Origin: Chryseobacterium luquanense
GTDB lineage: Bacteria > Bacteroidota > Bacteroidia > Flavobacteriales > Weeksellaceae
Direction of reading: 5' to 3'
NCBI RefSeq assembly: GCF_026460945.1
Contig: NZ_JAOVZV010000010.1
Span: forward strand, 62,001 to 126,000
Length of the DNA: 64,000 bases
A model generated the notes under the pieces. That model made no database searches, was not told the DNA's origin, and was given only the letters and a program-made list of their open reading frames with translations. A program made the translations under genes and the position numbers. Shown here piece after piece: positions 1-8,889 of the stretch (positions are counted from its first letter, which is position 1; each line of letters starts with the position of its first letter).

Positions 1-542
1 GGGTCAGAACCCATTTCTTGTTTTACGATTGGTACGCCAACTCTTTCACTCCAAATAACCAATTGGTCTACAGCTGCAGCTCTGAATGTATCTGCTGCAC
101 CCAAAACTACCTTTTTGCCTTCAGATTTAAACTGATGAGCTAATTTCCCTATGGTTGTAGTTTTTCCGACGCCGTTTACACCGACAACCATAATTACGTA
201 TGGTTTTTTTGAAGTATCAATATTTCCGCTTCCTGAGTGAGGGTTTTCCAAAAGAAGTCCGGAAATTTCATCACGTAGAATTTGGTCTAATTCATTTACA
301 CCTACATATTTGTCTCTTGCGACACGTTCCTCAATTCTCTCAATGATTTTGATGGTTGTAGAAGCGCCTACATCGGAAGCAATAAGTATTTCTTCTAAGT
401 TATCCAGAACTTCGTCATCTACTTTGCTTTTGCCGACTACGGCTTTAGTCATTTTTTCAAAGAAACCCTGATTAGATTTTTCCAATCCTTTATCTAAAGT
501 TTCTTTTTCTTCTTTTTTAAAAATATTTTTAAACCAACTCAT
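1..542 (-). CDS. ftsY: Signal recognition particle receptor FtsY (partial, N-terminal part)
   Basis: FtsY is the GTPase receptor that docks ribosome-SRP complexes at the inner membrane for co-translational insertion. The reverse strand reads from ATG at 542 and runs off the window edge after about 180 residues. The start is [14 protein letters not shown], a short basic N-terminus without the long acidic A-domain of E. coli FtsY, as is common in Bacteroidota. A four-helix N domain follows, then the G1 loop [10 protein letters not shown] near residue 120 and the [11 protein letters not shown] segment typical of SRP GTPases. It is the last visible gene of a run with rpmB, rpmG and a DUF4295 gene, a conserved Bacteroidota order. 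A hairpin lies between it and DUF4295, so it may also have its own transcript. Identification is firm; the C-terminal part is outside the window. Confidence 0.97.
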   Translation of the reverse strand, partial: MSWFKNIFKKEEKETLDKGLEKSNQGFFEKMTKAVVGKSKVDDEVLDNLEEILIASDVGASTTIKIIERIEERVARDKYVGVNELDQILRDEISGLLLENPHSGSGNIDTSKKPYVIMVVGVNGVGKTTTIGKLAHQFKSEGKKVVLGAADTFRAAAVDQLVIWSERVGVPIVKQEMGSD

Positions 543-600
543 CTTAGAATTTTGATTTTTATAATCTTACTTTGTCTTGTACACACAAAGATAACAAAAA

Positions 601-630
601 AACTACCCAAAAAATGAGTAGTTTTTATAT
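601..630 (-). terminator. Hairpin between DUF4295 gene and ftsY
   Basis: The arms AACTAC (601-606) and GTAGTT (618-623) form a stem, and on the reverse strand the hairpin is followed by a run of T. It would end or attenuate the rpmB-rpmG-DUF4295 transcript before ftsY. The stem is short, so strength is uncertain. Confidence 0.5.
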
Positions 631-648
631 TGTAAATAAAGTGACTGA

Positions 649-801
649 TTATTTTTTCAAATAAGCGTCTACTTCGTCTGCATTCATTACTTTTTCTTCG
701 AAAACGTAAGCATCTGATTTAGATGACTTCACCATTTTCACAACTTTAGTCATTTTTTTTGACTGTCCGCTTTGTAGGGTTGCTACTACTTTCTTTGCCA
801 T
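649..801 (-). CDS. DUF4295 family small protein
   Basis: This 50-residue basic protein starts MAKKVVATLQSGQSKKMTKV and ends DAYLKK. It matches the DUF4295 family, found almost only in Bacteroidota and nearly always next to rpmG and ftsY. No enzymatic motif is visible. Its size, high lysine content and place behind two ribosomal protein genes suggest a ribosome-associated role, but that is inference. The ATG at 801 is 20 bases after the rpmG stop, consistent with one operon. Confidence 0.85.
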   Translation of the reverse strand: MAKKVVATLQSGQSKKMTKVVKMVKSSKSDAYVFEEKVMNADEVDAYLKK

Positions 802-820
802 GGTAAATTATATTTATAAA

Positions 821-1003
821 TTACTTGATTTCTTTGTGAAGGGTAGATCTCTTAAGAACAGGATTGTATTTTTTCAATTCCAATCTTTCTGTAGTGTTCT
901 TTTTGTTTTTTGTAGAAATGTATCTAGACATTCCCGGCATACCACTTTCTTTGTGCTCTGTACATTCAAGAATTACTTGAACTCTATTTCCTTTTTTTGC
1001 CAT
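821..1003 (-). CDS. rpmG: 50S ribosomal protein L33
   Basis: The 60-residue protein has the L33 signature: [20 protein letters not shown], then the [12 protein letters not shown] segment and the LKKYNP core. L33 binds near the E site of the large subunit. Only one cysteine is present (in LECTEH), so this is the zinc-independent (C-minus) form without the CXXC pairs. It lies 3 bases downstream of rpmB and is surely co-transcribed with it and with the DUF4295 gene. Length is normal for the family. Confidence 0.97.
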   Translation of the reverse strand: MAKKGNRVQVILECTEHKESGMPGMSRYISTKNKKNTTERLELKKYNPVLKRSTLHKEIK

Positions 1004-1006
1004 GAT

Positions 1007-1249
1007 TTAGTTCTTTTTAATCAATCCTTCTCTGATGCCTCTTTCGATAGCTTCTTCGATTCCAATCTTGTTAATGATTCTCAATCCATGAGCTGAAACT
1101 TTAAGCGTAACGTGCTTGTCTTGCTCTGGAAGGTAAAATTTCTTTTCCAATAAGTTAATTTCAAAACGACGCTTCGTTTTGTTATTAGCGTGGGAAACGT
1201 TGTTACCAACCATTGCACGCTTTCCTGTTATCTGGCAAATTCTTGACAT
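1007..1249 (-). CDS. rpmB: 50S ribosomal protein L28
   Basis: The 80-residue protein begins [20 protein letters not shown], the canonical L28 start, and contains the KRRFEINL segment and the [12 protein letters not shown] motif. It is a large-subunit protein. It is the first gene of the rpmB-rpmG-DUF4295-ftsY run on the reverse strand. The 200 bases upstream (1250-1447) separate it from a divergent secreted protein gene and must hold both promoters; I see no other feature there. Confidence 0.97.
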   Translation of the reverse strand: MSRICQITGKRAMVGNNVSHANNKTKRRFEINLLEKKFYLPEQDKHVTLKVSAHGLRIINKIGIEEAIERGIREGLIKKN

Positions 1250-1454
1250 ATCTCGATGTTCTTATTTGTATAATATTTGAGGTTGCAAAATAACAAATAA
1301 TTTTTTAGATAGACAAGTCTTTAAATAAATTTTCTAATAATTATTTATCATTTTTAATGAGTTACAAATTTAAGAACATTGTAAAATGTCTTTTATACTT
1401 GAGCAGATGATAAATGTCAGTCTCAATAAAAACCGTTAAAATAATATTTGAGGC

Positions 1455-1462
1455 TATCTTTG
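1455..1462 (+). promoter_or_regulatory. TAnnTTTG -7 element for the FG-GAP protein gene
   Basis: TATCTTTG fits the Bacteroidota -7 consensus TAnnTTTG. It ends 27 bases before the ATG at 1490, and it argues against a TTG start at 1448, which lies upstream of the element. No clear -33 TTG partner is seen. Confidence 0.5.
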
Positions 1463-1489
1463 TTTTTAATTAATCTAAATAAAAATAAA

Positions 1490-3202
1490 ATGAAAAGATT
1501 ATATGTTTTTGCTTTTTTTATTCCGATGTTGTTTCAGTCGCAAACATTTTCCGAAGTTTCTAGCAACATCAAAAATTTCTATTATGGTTCAAGTGACATT
1601 GGAGATTTTAATAATGACGGAAAACCGGATGTCGTTTACAACGGGGCAATAGATAACGACGCAGACGGTAATGCCGATATTACATTTAATGAAATTTATT
1701 CCAATAATAACGGCGTTTTTTCTGCATATGGAAATTTGGGAATCGATGTTACACATTTGGGAGATATTAAATTTATAGATTATAATAATGATGGTCTGCT
1801 CGATATTGTTTCCACAGGTTTGAGCTATAATAATGTTGTTAATTATAAGCATTATCGTTTTCTGAATAATGGAACAGGGTTTGCAAAAGTGGAAGATACT
1901 GCAGGGAAAATCTACGGTTCAATTGAAGTTTTTGATTTAAATCACGATGGTAAACAAGACTATGCTATTAATGGTACACAATATGTTGATGGAACTGGTT
2001 TTGTCTATGATTTGAGCCTTTATCAAAATACAGTAACTGGCTTTCAATTAAATCAATTATGGCTTCCTGGAACTCAGAATGGTAGTTTTAAAGTGTTAGA
2101 TTTAAATAATGATAACCTTCTGGATGTTGTCGTCTTTGGTTATGATGAAAATACGAATCCTGTTTTTAAAACTTATTTAAATTCAAATAATGGACTTCAG
2201 CTATCTCAAACTCTTCTACCTTTAGCAAGTGGAAAAATGGCTTATGCAGATTTTAACGGAGATGGTTTTTTAGATTTGGTAGCAATTGGTCAGGATGATA
2301 ATTATGATGAATATCTCGGTGTTTTTATAAACGATGGAACAGGTCAGTTTGCCGAAACCGAAATACCTAATGAAGGCCTTTCGGCTTCAAGTGTTGATGT
2401 TGGAGATCTTAATAATGATGGATACTATGATTTTATTGTAATTGGTGATGATGCAAATAATGACGGAGTTGTTAATGTATTTCTATACAATACAACTTCC
2501 AGTTCTTTTACAAAAGCAAGCAATACTTCTTTATATAATTTAGGAGGAACAGGAAATGTAAGGCTTTTTGATTATGATGGAAATAATCATTTAGACGTTT
2601 TGATGACTGGTTTTGATTGGGCAGATCAGGATTTGAATTCATTTACCAAATTATATCAAAATACTTCCACAGCAGCTAATTTAAAACCAACGGCTCCAGC
2701 AAATTTAAATTTAACAAAAACAGGAAATACGTTCAATTTTACATGGAGTGGTGCGACGGACGATAAAACTCCTGTAAATGCTTTACAATATGAAATTAAA
2801 GTGGGAACGACTCCGGGAGCGCAAGATGTCGCAAAATATGTGGTGACGACACCTTCTTGGTTTTTAATACTTGATCCATCAATTCAAGATGTGTACTGGA
2901 GTGTGAGATCAATTGATGCATCAAAAGTTTATTCTGAGCCGTCTGTTGAACATACATTAAGTGTAGATGGTTTCTCTTCAAAAACGCAACTGTCAATATA
3001 TCCAAACCCGGCTTCTGAAAAAATTTTCATTAAAGGTGAAACGGCTTCCATAGTGGAAATGTACTCAATGGATGGGAAAAAGCTAAATGTACAGCTCAAC
3101 AGCGATCAGTCAATAACCGTTTCTGATCTTCCGAAAGGAATGTACATCCTGAAAATTAAGATTAAAGATAATTGGGTTAACAAAAAACTAATGATCAAAT
3201 AA
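1490..3202 (+). CDS. Secreted FG-GAP/VCBS-repeat protein with T9SS type A sorting domain
   Basis: A secreted, probably surface-bound protein of 570 residues. The ATG at 1490 gives a good signal peptide (MKRLYVFAFFIPMLFQSQT). Seven FG-GAP/VCBS-type repeats follow, each with a calcium-binding-like acidic loop such as FNNDGKPD, YNNDGLLD, LNHDGKQD, FNGDGFLD and LNNDGYYD, which should form a beta-propeller. A fibronectin III-like segment lies near residues 385-485. The last 80 residues carry the T9SS type A domain (LSIYPNPASEKIFIKG ... GMYILKIKIKDNWVNKKLMIK, ends shown only). The T9SS exports such proteins across the outer membrane and removes the C-terminal domain. The substrate is unknown; adhesion or polymer binding is plausible. 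Confidence 0.88.
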   Translation: MKRLYVFAFFIPMLFQSQTFSEVSSNIKNFYYGSSDIGDFNNDGKPDVVYNGAIDNDADGNADITFNEIYSNNNGVFSAYGNLGIDVTHLGDIKFIDYNNDGLLDIVSTGLSYNNVVNYKHYRFLNNGTGFAKVEDTAGKIYGSIEVFDLNHDGKQDYAINGTQYVDGTGFVYDLSLYQNTVTGFQLNQLWLPGTQNGSFKVLDLNNDNLLDVVVFGYDENTNPVFKTYLNSNNGLQLSQTLLPLASGKMAYADFNGDGFLDLVAIGQDDNYDEYLGVFINDGTGQFAETEIPNEGLSASSVDVGDLNNDGYYDFIVIGDDANNDGVVNVFLYNTTSSSFTKASNTSLYNLGGTGNVRLFDYDGNNHLDVLMTGFDWADQDLNSFTKLYQNTSTAANLKPTAPANLNLTKTGNTFNFTWSGATDDKTPVNALQYEIKVGTTPGAQDVAKYVVTTPSWFLILDPSIQDVYWSVRSIDASKVYSEPSVEHTLSVDGFSSKTQLSIYPNPASEKIFIKGETASIVEMYSMDGKKLNVQLNSDQSITVSDLPKGMYILKIKIKDNWVNKKLMIK

Positions 3203-3268
3203 GTAGTAGTTTGAATTTGATTTTAAACTCTAATTAAACTGAGAAAATCAATTTGCATTGGTTATGGT

Positions 3269-3295
3269 CGGAAGAGAAATCTTTCGGCTTTTTTT
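3269..3295 (+). terminator. Rho-independent terminator
   Basis: Stem CGGAAG (3269-3274) pairs with CTTTCG (3281-3286), including one G-T wobble, and is followed by GCTTTTTTT. It closes the FG-GAP gene. Confidence 0.7.
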
Positions 3296-3370
3296 AATTT
3301 ACAGTTATAGAAATCAATTTACTCTTTAAACAAAATCTTTGTAGAGAATAATTGTGTTTGTAATATTTGA

Positions 3371-3383
3371 GCTCCGTAGGAGC
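3371..3383. repeat. GCTCC-GTA-GGAGC palindrome, likely part of a dispersed repeat
   Basis: A perfect 5-bp inverted repeat with a 3-base loop, followed by GAAACTACG. It sits in the 243-base gap between two convergent genes and lacks a T-run, so it is not a terminator. GCTCCGTAGGAGC-type elements recur in other Bacteroidota genomes as I recall them; only this copy is in the window. Confidence 0.45.
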
Positions 3384-3399
3384 GAAACTACGAAAAGTA

Positions 3400-3428
3400 A
3401 AAAGCACCCAAAATTTGGGTGCTTTTTA
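3400..3428 (-). terminator. Bidirectional terminator after the transketolase operon
   Basis: GCACCCA (3404-3410) pairs with TGGGTGC (3416-3422); A-run on one side and T-run on the other make it work in both directions. It ends the reverse-strand transketolase transcript. Confidence 0.85.
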
Positions 3429-3445
3429 TATATATTGAGAAAATA

Positions 3446-4390
3446 TTATGCTAAAATTCTTTTCACAGCTTCTGTCACAGCAGCAGCATCTATTTTATAT
3501 TTCTTCATTAATTCTGCAGGAGTTGCAGATTCTCCGAAGGTATCATTTACAGCAACAAATTCTTGTCTTGTAGGTCTTCTTCTAGCCAACATTCCGGCAA
3601 TAGACTCTCCTAAACCTCCTAAATAGTTGTGCTCTTCAGCAGTAACGATTTTACCGGTTTTTTCCACTGATTTTAAAATGATTTCTTCGTCTAAAGGTTT
3701 AATTGTATGAATGTTGATTACTTCACAAGAAATACCTTCTTTCTCCAATTCATCTGCAGCAACCAAAGATTCCCAAACAAGGTGACCTGTTGCAACGATT
3801 GTTACATCAGTTCCTTCCTGCAAAAGAATTCCTTTTCCGATTTCAAAAGGCATATCTTCAGGAATAAATACAGGTACTACCGGTCTTCCGAATCTTAAAT
3901 AAACAGGACCTTCAAAGTCAGCAATCGCTAGAGTAGCCGCTTTCGTTTGGTTGTAGTCACAAGTGTTGATAACCGTCATTCCCGGAAGCATTTTCATCAT
4001 TCCGATGTCTTCCAAAACCTGATGTGTCGCACCGTCTTCACCTAAAGTAAGGCCTGCATGCGAAGCACAGATTTTTACGTTTTTATTTGAGTATGCAATC
4101 GACTGACGAATTTGGTCATACACTCTTGAAGTAGAGAAGTTAGCAAAAGTTCCCGTAAAAGGAATTTTTCCTGTGATGCTTAAACCTGCAGCCAATCCCA
4201 TCATATTTGCTTCAGCAATACCAACTTGATAAAATCTTTCAGGAGCTTTTTCGATGAATTTTTCCATTTTCAAAGAACCGATAAGGTCTGCACAAAGTGC
4301 TACAACATTTGGGTTTTTATCAGCCAATTCAGCTAATCCAGCCCCAAATCCTGAACGTGTATCTTTTTTTTCTGTATATGTATATTTCAT
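3446..4390 (-). CDS. Transketolase, C-terminal subunit (Pyr plus C-terminal domains)
   Basis: The 314-residue protein is the second half of a split transketolase, which moves two-carbon units between sugar phosphates in the non-oxidative pentose phosphate pathway. It begins MKYTYTEKKDTRSGFGAGLA and holds the pyrimidine-binding domain (residues about 5-170), with the catalytic-type glutamate region VGIAEANMMGLAAGLS, the segment THQVLEDIGMMK, and then the C-terminal domain (about 185-310). Split transketolases of this kind occur in many Bacteria and Archaea; the ThDP-binding half is at 5071-5922. Unusually, the two subunit genes are separated by an unrelated secreted-protein gene. All three read in one direction with short gaps (13 and 4 bases), so they are one operon. 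Confidence 0.95.
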   Translation of the reverse strand: MKYTYTEKKDTRSGFGAGLAELADKNPNVVALCADLIGSLKMEKFIEKAPERFYQVGIAEANMMGLAAGLSITGKIPFTGTFANFSTSRVYDQIRQSIAYSNKNVKICASHAGLTLGEDGATHQVLEDIGMMKMLPGMTVINTCDYNQTKAATLAIADFEGPVYLRFGRPVVPVFIPEDMPFEIGKGILLQEGTDVTIVATGHLVWESLVAADELEKEGISCEVINIHTIKPLDEEIILKSVEKTGKIVTAEEHNYLGGLGESIAGMLARRRPTRQEFVAVNDTFGESATPAELMKKYKIDAAAVTEAVKRILA

Positions 4391-4403
4391 ATGAATTTAA
4401 TTT

Positions 4404-5066
4404 TTAAAAAGGAGGTCTATCCGTCACTCCGGGAGATTTAAATTTACTATTTTCTTTTTGCTCTAATTCAATATTTTTCTTAATGTCATTTTCAATATCA
4501 TATCTAATGACTTGATTTACTTCTGAAATTTTTTTGATTTGAAAAAGTATAGAATCCTGAACTTTCCTATTTTGTATTCCTAGTATCAAGCCTTTTGGGA
4601 AATTGATTTCAGAGAAAGGACTGTCAACAATCATATTTAAAAAATCAGTATTGTTTATTTTAGAGCTGGTATCTATGTAAACACGGAAAAAAACTTCATT
4701 GTTTTTAAGAACAACATATTCTTTAGCCTTGAATCCATTAATATCTACAATTCCTTTTTTTTCATTGTAAAGCAATTCAAATTTATTTACAACATCATTT
4801 ATTCCCCAATTGTATTTGTCTGTAGGGCTAAGATTGAATTTTGTCTTGATATTTCCTCTAAAACAGTTGAATTTTTGATTTTGTAAAGAGATTATGTTGC
4901 ACGGAGATTCTTGAGATTTTTCATAGAGCACAAAGTTGTTGTTATTATTTACATACATTTTTTCACCTGTTGCATACTCAATCTCATATTTTAGAGTGAT
5001 TGTTTTCTGACCATAAGATATAGTTGAGGCAAAGATTAAAAAAGGAATAAATAATGCTTTCATCAC
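4404..5066 (-). CDS. Secreted GLPGLI-like protein inserted between transketolase subunits
   Basis: A 220-residue protein with a signal peptide (MMKALFIPFLIFASTISYGQ) and a mature part rich in beta-strand-like sequence. Near residues 150-165 it has PFSEINFPKGLILGI, which resembles the PxxF-GLPGLIL signature of the GLPGLI family of Bacteroidota, and earlier segments (KFELLYNEKKGIVDINGFKAKEY) fit that family's layout. Function of GLPGLI proteins is unknown; they are periplasmic or secreted. The C-terminus (residues 195-220) is charged and ends GVTDRPPF. It overlaps neither neighbour but lies tightly between the two transketolase subunit genes, with no obvious link to sugar metabolism. Either ATG (5066 or 5063) is possible. 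Confidence 0.65.
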   Translation of the reverse strand: MMKALFIPFLIFASTISYGQKTITLKYEIEYATGEKMYVNNNNNFVLYEKSQESPCNIISLQNQKFNCFRGNIKTKFNLSPTDKYNWGINDVVNKFELLYNEKKGIVDINGFKAKEYVVLKNNEVFFRVYIDTSSKINNTDFLNMIVDSPFSEINFPKGLILGIQNRKVQDSILFQIKKISEVNQVIRYDIENDIKKNIELEQKENSKFKSPGVTDRPPF

Positions 5067-5070
5067 TCTA

Positions 5071-5922
5071 CTAATAATCTGCAGGAGCTTCTAAGTATAA
5101 TTGTTTGAAAGCCGTATCCAATTGCTCGTCATTTGGAGCTTTTCCGTGCCAAGCGTGAGTTCCCATCATATAATCTACACCATTGCCCATGATAGTATGA
5201 AGAATGATTACCACTGGTTTCCCTTTTCCTGTTTCGGTTTTTGCTCTTTCAAGAATTGCGATTACAGCTTCAAGATCGTTACCGTTTTTTTCTTCCAAAA
5301 CTGTCCATCCGAAAGCTTCTAATTTCGCATGAAGATTTCCTAATGAAAGTACATTTTCTGTGCTTCCGTCAATCTGTTGTCCGTTATAATCGATTGTAGA
5401 AATCACATTATCTACTTTTTTAGCTGCAGCATACATCAAAGCTTCCCAAACCTGACCTTCCTGCAATTCTCCGTCACCATGAAGTGTATAAACCAAAGAT
5501 TGATCTCCGTCTAATTTTTTCCCTTGCGCAACACCTAAAGCAACAGAAAGTCCCTGTCCTAAAGATCCTGAAGCAATTCTAATTCCTTCCAAACCTTCAT
5601 GAGTTGTAGGGTGACCTTGTAATCTTGAATCAAGCTTTCTGAAAGTTCTTAATTCGTCAACCGGAAAGAAGCCAAATCTAGCTAAAGTAGAATAGAAAAC
5701 CGGCGAAATGTGACCGTTTGAAAGATAGAAATGATCCTCGTTTTTACCTTCCATCGTGAATGGTAATTTGTAGTTCATTACTTTTCCATAAAGTGCTGTG
5801 AAGTACTCTGTACAGCCTAAACTTCCACCTGGATGACCTGAATTTACAGCGTGAACCATTCTTAAAATGTCTCTTCTGATCTGTGTTGTAAGAGATTTCA
5901 GCTCTTCAATACTTTTACTCAT
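5071..5922 (-). CDS. Transketolase, N-terminal (ThDP-binding) subunit
   Basis: The 283-residue subunit carries the thiamine diphosphate-binding domain: SGHPGGSLG near residue 33, SNGHISPVFYSTLARFGFF, the GSLGQGLSVALG loop, and the GDGELQEGQVWEA ... DYNGQQIDG ThDP/magnesium motif. HAWHGKAPN near the C-terminus holds a substrate-binding histidine. The first ATG in the right place is at 5922 (MSKSIEELKSLTTQIRRDIL); a longer reading frame starting at 5946 would begin inside the -7 element at 5944-5951, so I reject it. It works as a heteromer with the product of 3446-4390. Confidence 0.95.
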   Translation of the reverse strand: MSKSIEELKSLTTQIRRDILRMVHAVNSGHPGGSLGCTEYFTALYGKVMNYKLPFTMEGKNEDHFYLSNGHISPVFYSTLARFGFFPVDELRTFRKLDSRLQGHPTTHEGLEGIRIASGSLGQGLSVALGVAQGKKLDGDQSLVYTLHGDGELQEGQVWEALMYAAAKKVDNVISTIDYNGQQIDGSTENVLSLGNLHAKLEAFGWTVLEEKNGNDLEAVIAILERAKTETGKGKPVVIILHTIMGNGVDYMMGTHAWHGKAPNDEQLDTAFKQLYLEAPADY

Positions 5923-5943
5923 TCTTTTTGATTTATTTGCACA

Positions 5944-5951
5944 CAAATCTA
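5944..5951 (-). promoter_or_regulatory. TAnnTTTG -7 element for the transketolase operon
   Basis: On the reverse strand it reads TAGATTTG, matching the Bacteroidota -7 consensus, 21 bases upstream of the ATG at 5922. It helps to fix that start. Confidence 0.5.
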
Positions 5952-6109
5952 CAATTTTTTGTCGGCTTACGGAAATACAAAAAATCCAAGTATTTTCCCT
6001 GGATTTTGTTTGATTAATTTGCTAGAGTTGAAAATCTTAGACAAAGTTTTGAAAGATTTTATTTTAAATTTGATGAGAAATATTTAAACAGATACTTTGG
6101 CAGGTAATT

Positions 6110-7126
6110 TTACTTTTTATAAAAAATGTAAAAATCAGCTTTTGAATTAAAAATCATTACAGAATTATTCTTAATTCCAAAAGTTCCCTCTACACTAATG
6201 TAATCGAATTCTTGAGATAAATTTTCACCATTGATTTTTAATATATTGTATTTTTTATCTTTTGAATATACACCAATAGCATTGCTTTGATAAGTCGGAC
6301 TAGTACATTGAAATTCTGAAGAAATAATTAAGTTTAACTTGTTATTTTCAAATAAGTAGTATTTCCAAACTTTATCTTCAAGTAACATTATATACTTTCC
6401 TAAGAACTGAATTTTTTCATGTTTAATTTTCAAAATTTCATTACCATTAGAAAGAAATAATCCGTATTTATCTTTCTTTTTTAAGATGAGTAAATTTTGA
6501 CTGTTACTATATATTAAAAAATTCTGTGAAATAATTGAATCCATTTCTGATTTGAAAATAGATTTTTGATCTTTTTTATGTACTAATTCATATTTTTTTG
6601 ACTGTGTTTTGACAATGGAATAATCGGGAGTCATAGGCTCGGCGCAATTGATGAACCCAGACTGTTGTGTACCACTTCTTAAGTTATATATAATTCTTCC
6701 ATCATCGAAAATTCCGTATTTTTCATAAGAAGATAACTTTATTGGAAAAGGAAATTGTGATTGATAAATAAATTCACCGAGACGATTGATAAGCCCCCAA
6801 TTGCCGTTGCTTTTAACAATTGCAGATTTTCCTGTAAAGGGATAAGCAACTTCATAACCCATTTCAATTGCTTTATTTCCATTTTTATCATAAAAATAAA
6901 AAAGACCATCTTCTGATAAATGATTTTTGTTTGTGTTGCTAACATAAACCGTATCATCTGACATTTTAATAATTTCATTAAGAATATTAAAATCTATTTT
7001 ATCAGAAAATTGAGCCATTTGATCTTGTGCAGAAACGTTACTTGTAACAACTAATAATGTAATTATTGTGATTAATAATTTTGTTTTATTTAATAACATC
7101 TTTAAGTTGTTTAAATGATTAATCAT
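6110..7126 (-). CDS. WG-repeat secreted protein
   Basis: A 338-residue protein with a late signal peptide (hydrophobic stretch LLITIITLLVVTSNVSAQ, residues about 17-34). WG-like repeats are visible: SNGNWGLINRLGEFIY near residue 105 and KKDKYGLFLSNGNEIL near residue 215, with more diverged copies such as YFYDKNGNKAIEMG. WG (KWG) repeats form small beta-sheet units found in secreted bacterial proteins of unknown role. The ATG at 7126 overlaps the stop of the symporter gene by one base (TAATG), pointing to translational coupling; the internal ATG at 7099 would give a more usual signal peptide. The 190 bases downstream of the transketolase promoter region show nothing else. Confidence 0.75.
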   Translation of the reverse strand: MINHLNNLKMLLNKTKLLITIITLLVVTSNVSAQDQMAQFSDKIDFNILNEIIKMSDDTVYVSNTNKNHLSEDGLFYFYDKNGNKAIEMGYEVAYPFTGKSAIVKSNGNWGLINRLGEFIYQSQFPFPIKLSSYEKYGIFDDGRIIYNLRSGTQQSGFINCAEPMTPDYSIVKTQSKKYELVHKKDQKSIFKSEMDSIISQNFLIYSNSQNLLILKKKDKYGLFLSNGNEILKIKHEKIQFLGKYIMLLEDKVWKYYLFENNKLNLIISSEFQCTSPTYQSNAIGVYSKDKKYNILKINGENLSQEFDYISVEGTFGIKNNSVMIFNSKADFYIFYKK

Positions 7127-8700
7127 TAAACTACTTTCAAATAATTCTTATTCTTCACCAGCCACAATCCAGTGAAAGTTAGCAATCCGTTCAGAATAAT
7201 CAGTTCTACGCCAATTCTATAATCGGTATAATTGGTGACCAACATATTAATAATGTAAGTTAATACAGGAGCCAAAAGCGTCACTGCGAGAATGGAATAT
7301 TTTGTTGATATTTTAAATTTAGTAAAGATTCCGAAAGCGAAAAGTCCAAGGAGTGGTCCATAAGTGTAACCGGCGATTTCCATAATTAAATAAACGATCG
7401 ACTTATCATTCATTGCTTTGAAAACCATAATTAAAATAAAGAAAACGAGGGTAAACGTCAAATGAACTTTCATTCTCAACCGTTTTTTTTCTTTTTCGGT
7501 TTTGTTTTTATCTTCATTTAAATTCAACAAATCTACACAATATGAACTTGTCACTGCGGTTAAAGCTCCGTCTGCAGATGGGAAAAGTGCGGAAATCAAA
7601 CCAATAATAAAAATCACAGAAATAATCATCGGAAAATGCCCTTGAAGAGACAAAGAAGGGAACAGATCATCTCCCATAACGTTGACAATATTTCCTGTAG
7701 CATCTTTAAATCCGAAAACATTTGAAACAACTTCTTTACCTTCAACAAGTGTTGTGATTTGAGAATATCCTGCGCCATTCTGCAACGCAAAAAGATAAAG
7801 CAAGCCGCCCAAAAACAAAAATGCAAGATTTACAAAAAGCAAAGTTCCTGCAAAAGTCAGCATGTTTTTCTTTGAATTTTGAAGATTATCAACCGAGATA
7901 TTTTTCTGCATCATTTCCTGATCCAATCCAGTCATTGCAATGGTAATGAAGATTCCTCCTAAAATGGTTTTCAGGAAAAATGTTTTAGAATTCGGGTCGA
8001 AATTAATGAAATGAGTATAATTTTTCTGTTCTAAAATCGTGTAAGCTTCGCCAAATGATAAATTTAAATTAGATAAAATATACACGATACATGCTATCAA
8101 ACTGATAATCATAAACGAAGTCTGCAAAGTATCTGTAATCACAATGGTTTTTACACCACCTTCAAAAGTATATAAAAGCACCATCAATAAAAGTACTAAT
8201 GCAGTTACCCAAAACGGAACACCTAAACCTTCAAGCAGGAAAATCTGTAAAACATTAACTACCAAATACAACCTTGCGGTTGCTCCGATCGCTCTTGAAA
8301 CAATAAAAAACACAGAACCAATTTTGTGTGCTTCCACGTTGAATCTTTTCCCTAAATAGGTATAAATAGAAGTAAGATTCATCTTATAATAGAGCGGAAG
8401 AAGGATGGCGGCAACGATAAAATATCCGATAAAAAATCCGATAACCATCATGTAGTATTCGAAACCTCCGAAAATATACTCGCTTCCGGTCATTTTCCCG
8501 ACCGTTCCCGGAACTGAAATAAAAGTAACGCCACTTAAGCTGGTTCCAATCATTCCGAAGGCAACGAGCCACCATTTACTTTTTTTGTTACCGATAAAAA
8601 ACGATTGATTATCGGAATTTCGGCTTGTGAAATAAGAAATCACCAATAAACCGATGAAATAAACAAAAACAAATAGCAAAAGGATAGTTCCGGAATTCAT
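7126..8700 (-). CDS. Sodium:solute symporter (SSS family)
   Basis: A 524-residue inner-membrane transporter with about 13 hydrophobic segments. It has the typical SSS features: GNKKSKWWLVAFGMIGTSLS near residue 35, followed by GVTFISVPG, the TGLDQEMMQKNIS segment in the middle, and the LFPSADGALTAVTSSYCVD segment near residue 370, which corresponds to the sodium-binding helix. It couples sodium entry to uptake of an unidentified solute; sugar, sialic acid or proline-type substrates are all possible. The ATG at 8700 is chosen because a -7 element at 8719-8726 lies just upstream and the longer frame would start within it. It is coupled to the WG-repeat gene downstream. Confidence 0.88.
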   Translation of the reverse strand: MNSGTILLLFVFVYFIGLLVISYFTSRNSDNQSFFIGNKKSKWWLVAFGMIGTSLSGVTFISVPGTVGKMTGSEYIFGGFEYYMMVIGFFIGYFIVAAILLPLYYKMNLTSIYTYLGKRFNVEAHKIGSVFFIVSRAIGATARLYLVVNVLQIFLLEGLGVPFWVTALVLLLMVLLYTFEGGVKTIVITDTLQTSFMIISLIACIVYILSNLNLSFGEAYTILEQKNYTHFINFDPNSKTFFLKTILGGIFITIAMTGLDQEMMQKNISVDNLQNSKKNMLTFAGTLLFVNLAFLFLGGLLYLFALQNGAGYSQITTLVEGKEVVSNVFGFKDATGNIVNVMGDDLFPSLSLQGHFPMIISVIFIIGLISALFPSADGALTAVTSSYCVDLLNLNEDKNKTEKEKKRLRMKVHLTFTLVFFILIMVFKAMNDKSIVYLIMEIAGYTYGPLLGLFAFGIFTKFKISTKYSILAVTLLAPVLTYIINMLVTNYTDYRIGVELIILNGLLTFTGLWLVKNKNYLKVV

Positions 8701-8718
8701 GCTTGAAATTAATTTCAG

Positions 8719-8726
8719 CAAATATA
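8719..8726 (-). promoter_or_regulatory. TAnnTTTG -7 element for the symporter gene
   Basis: The reverse strand reads TATATTTG, 18 bases upstream of the ATG at 8700, leaving a short leader. It supports that start. Confidence 0.5.
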
Positions 8727-8889
8727 GTTTTTTTTAGGAAGTGGGAGAGAAGTTGAGTTTTTGGATGATGGAAGTTTTGACTATATAATAACTTACAAGA
8801 ATGGAGATAGGATTTAAAACAAAAAAAATCGTGAAGAAAAAATTTCAAAATTAGTTAAAGTTCTTTCTTCACAAATTTAGCAAATCATA

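Noticed and set aside
800..1096. 98-residue forward frame over rpmG/rpmB
   Set aside because: It is antisense to two certain ribosomal protein genes.
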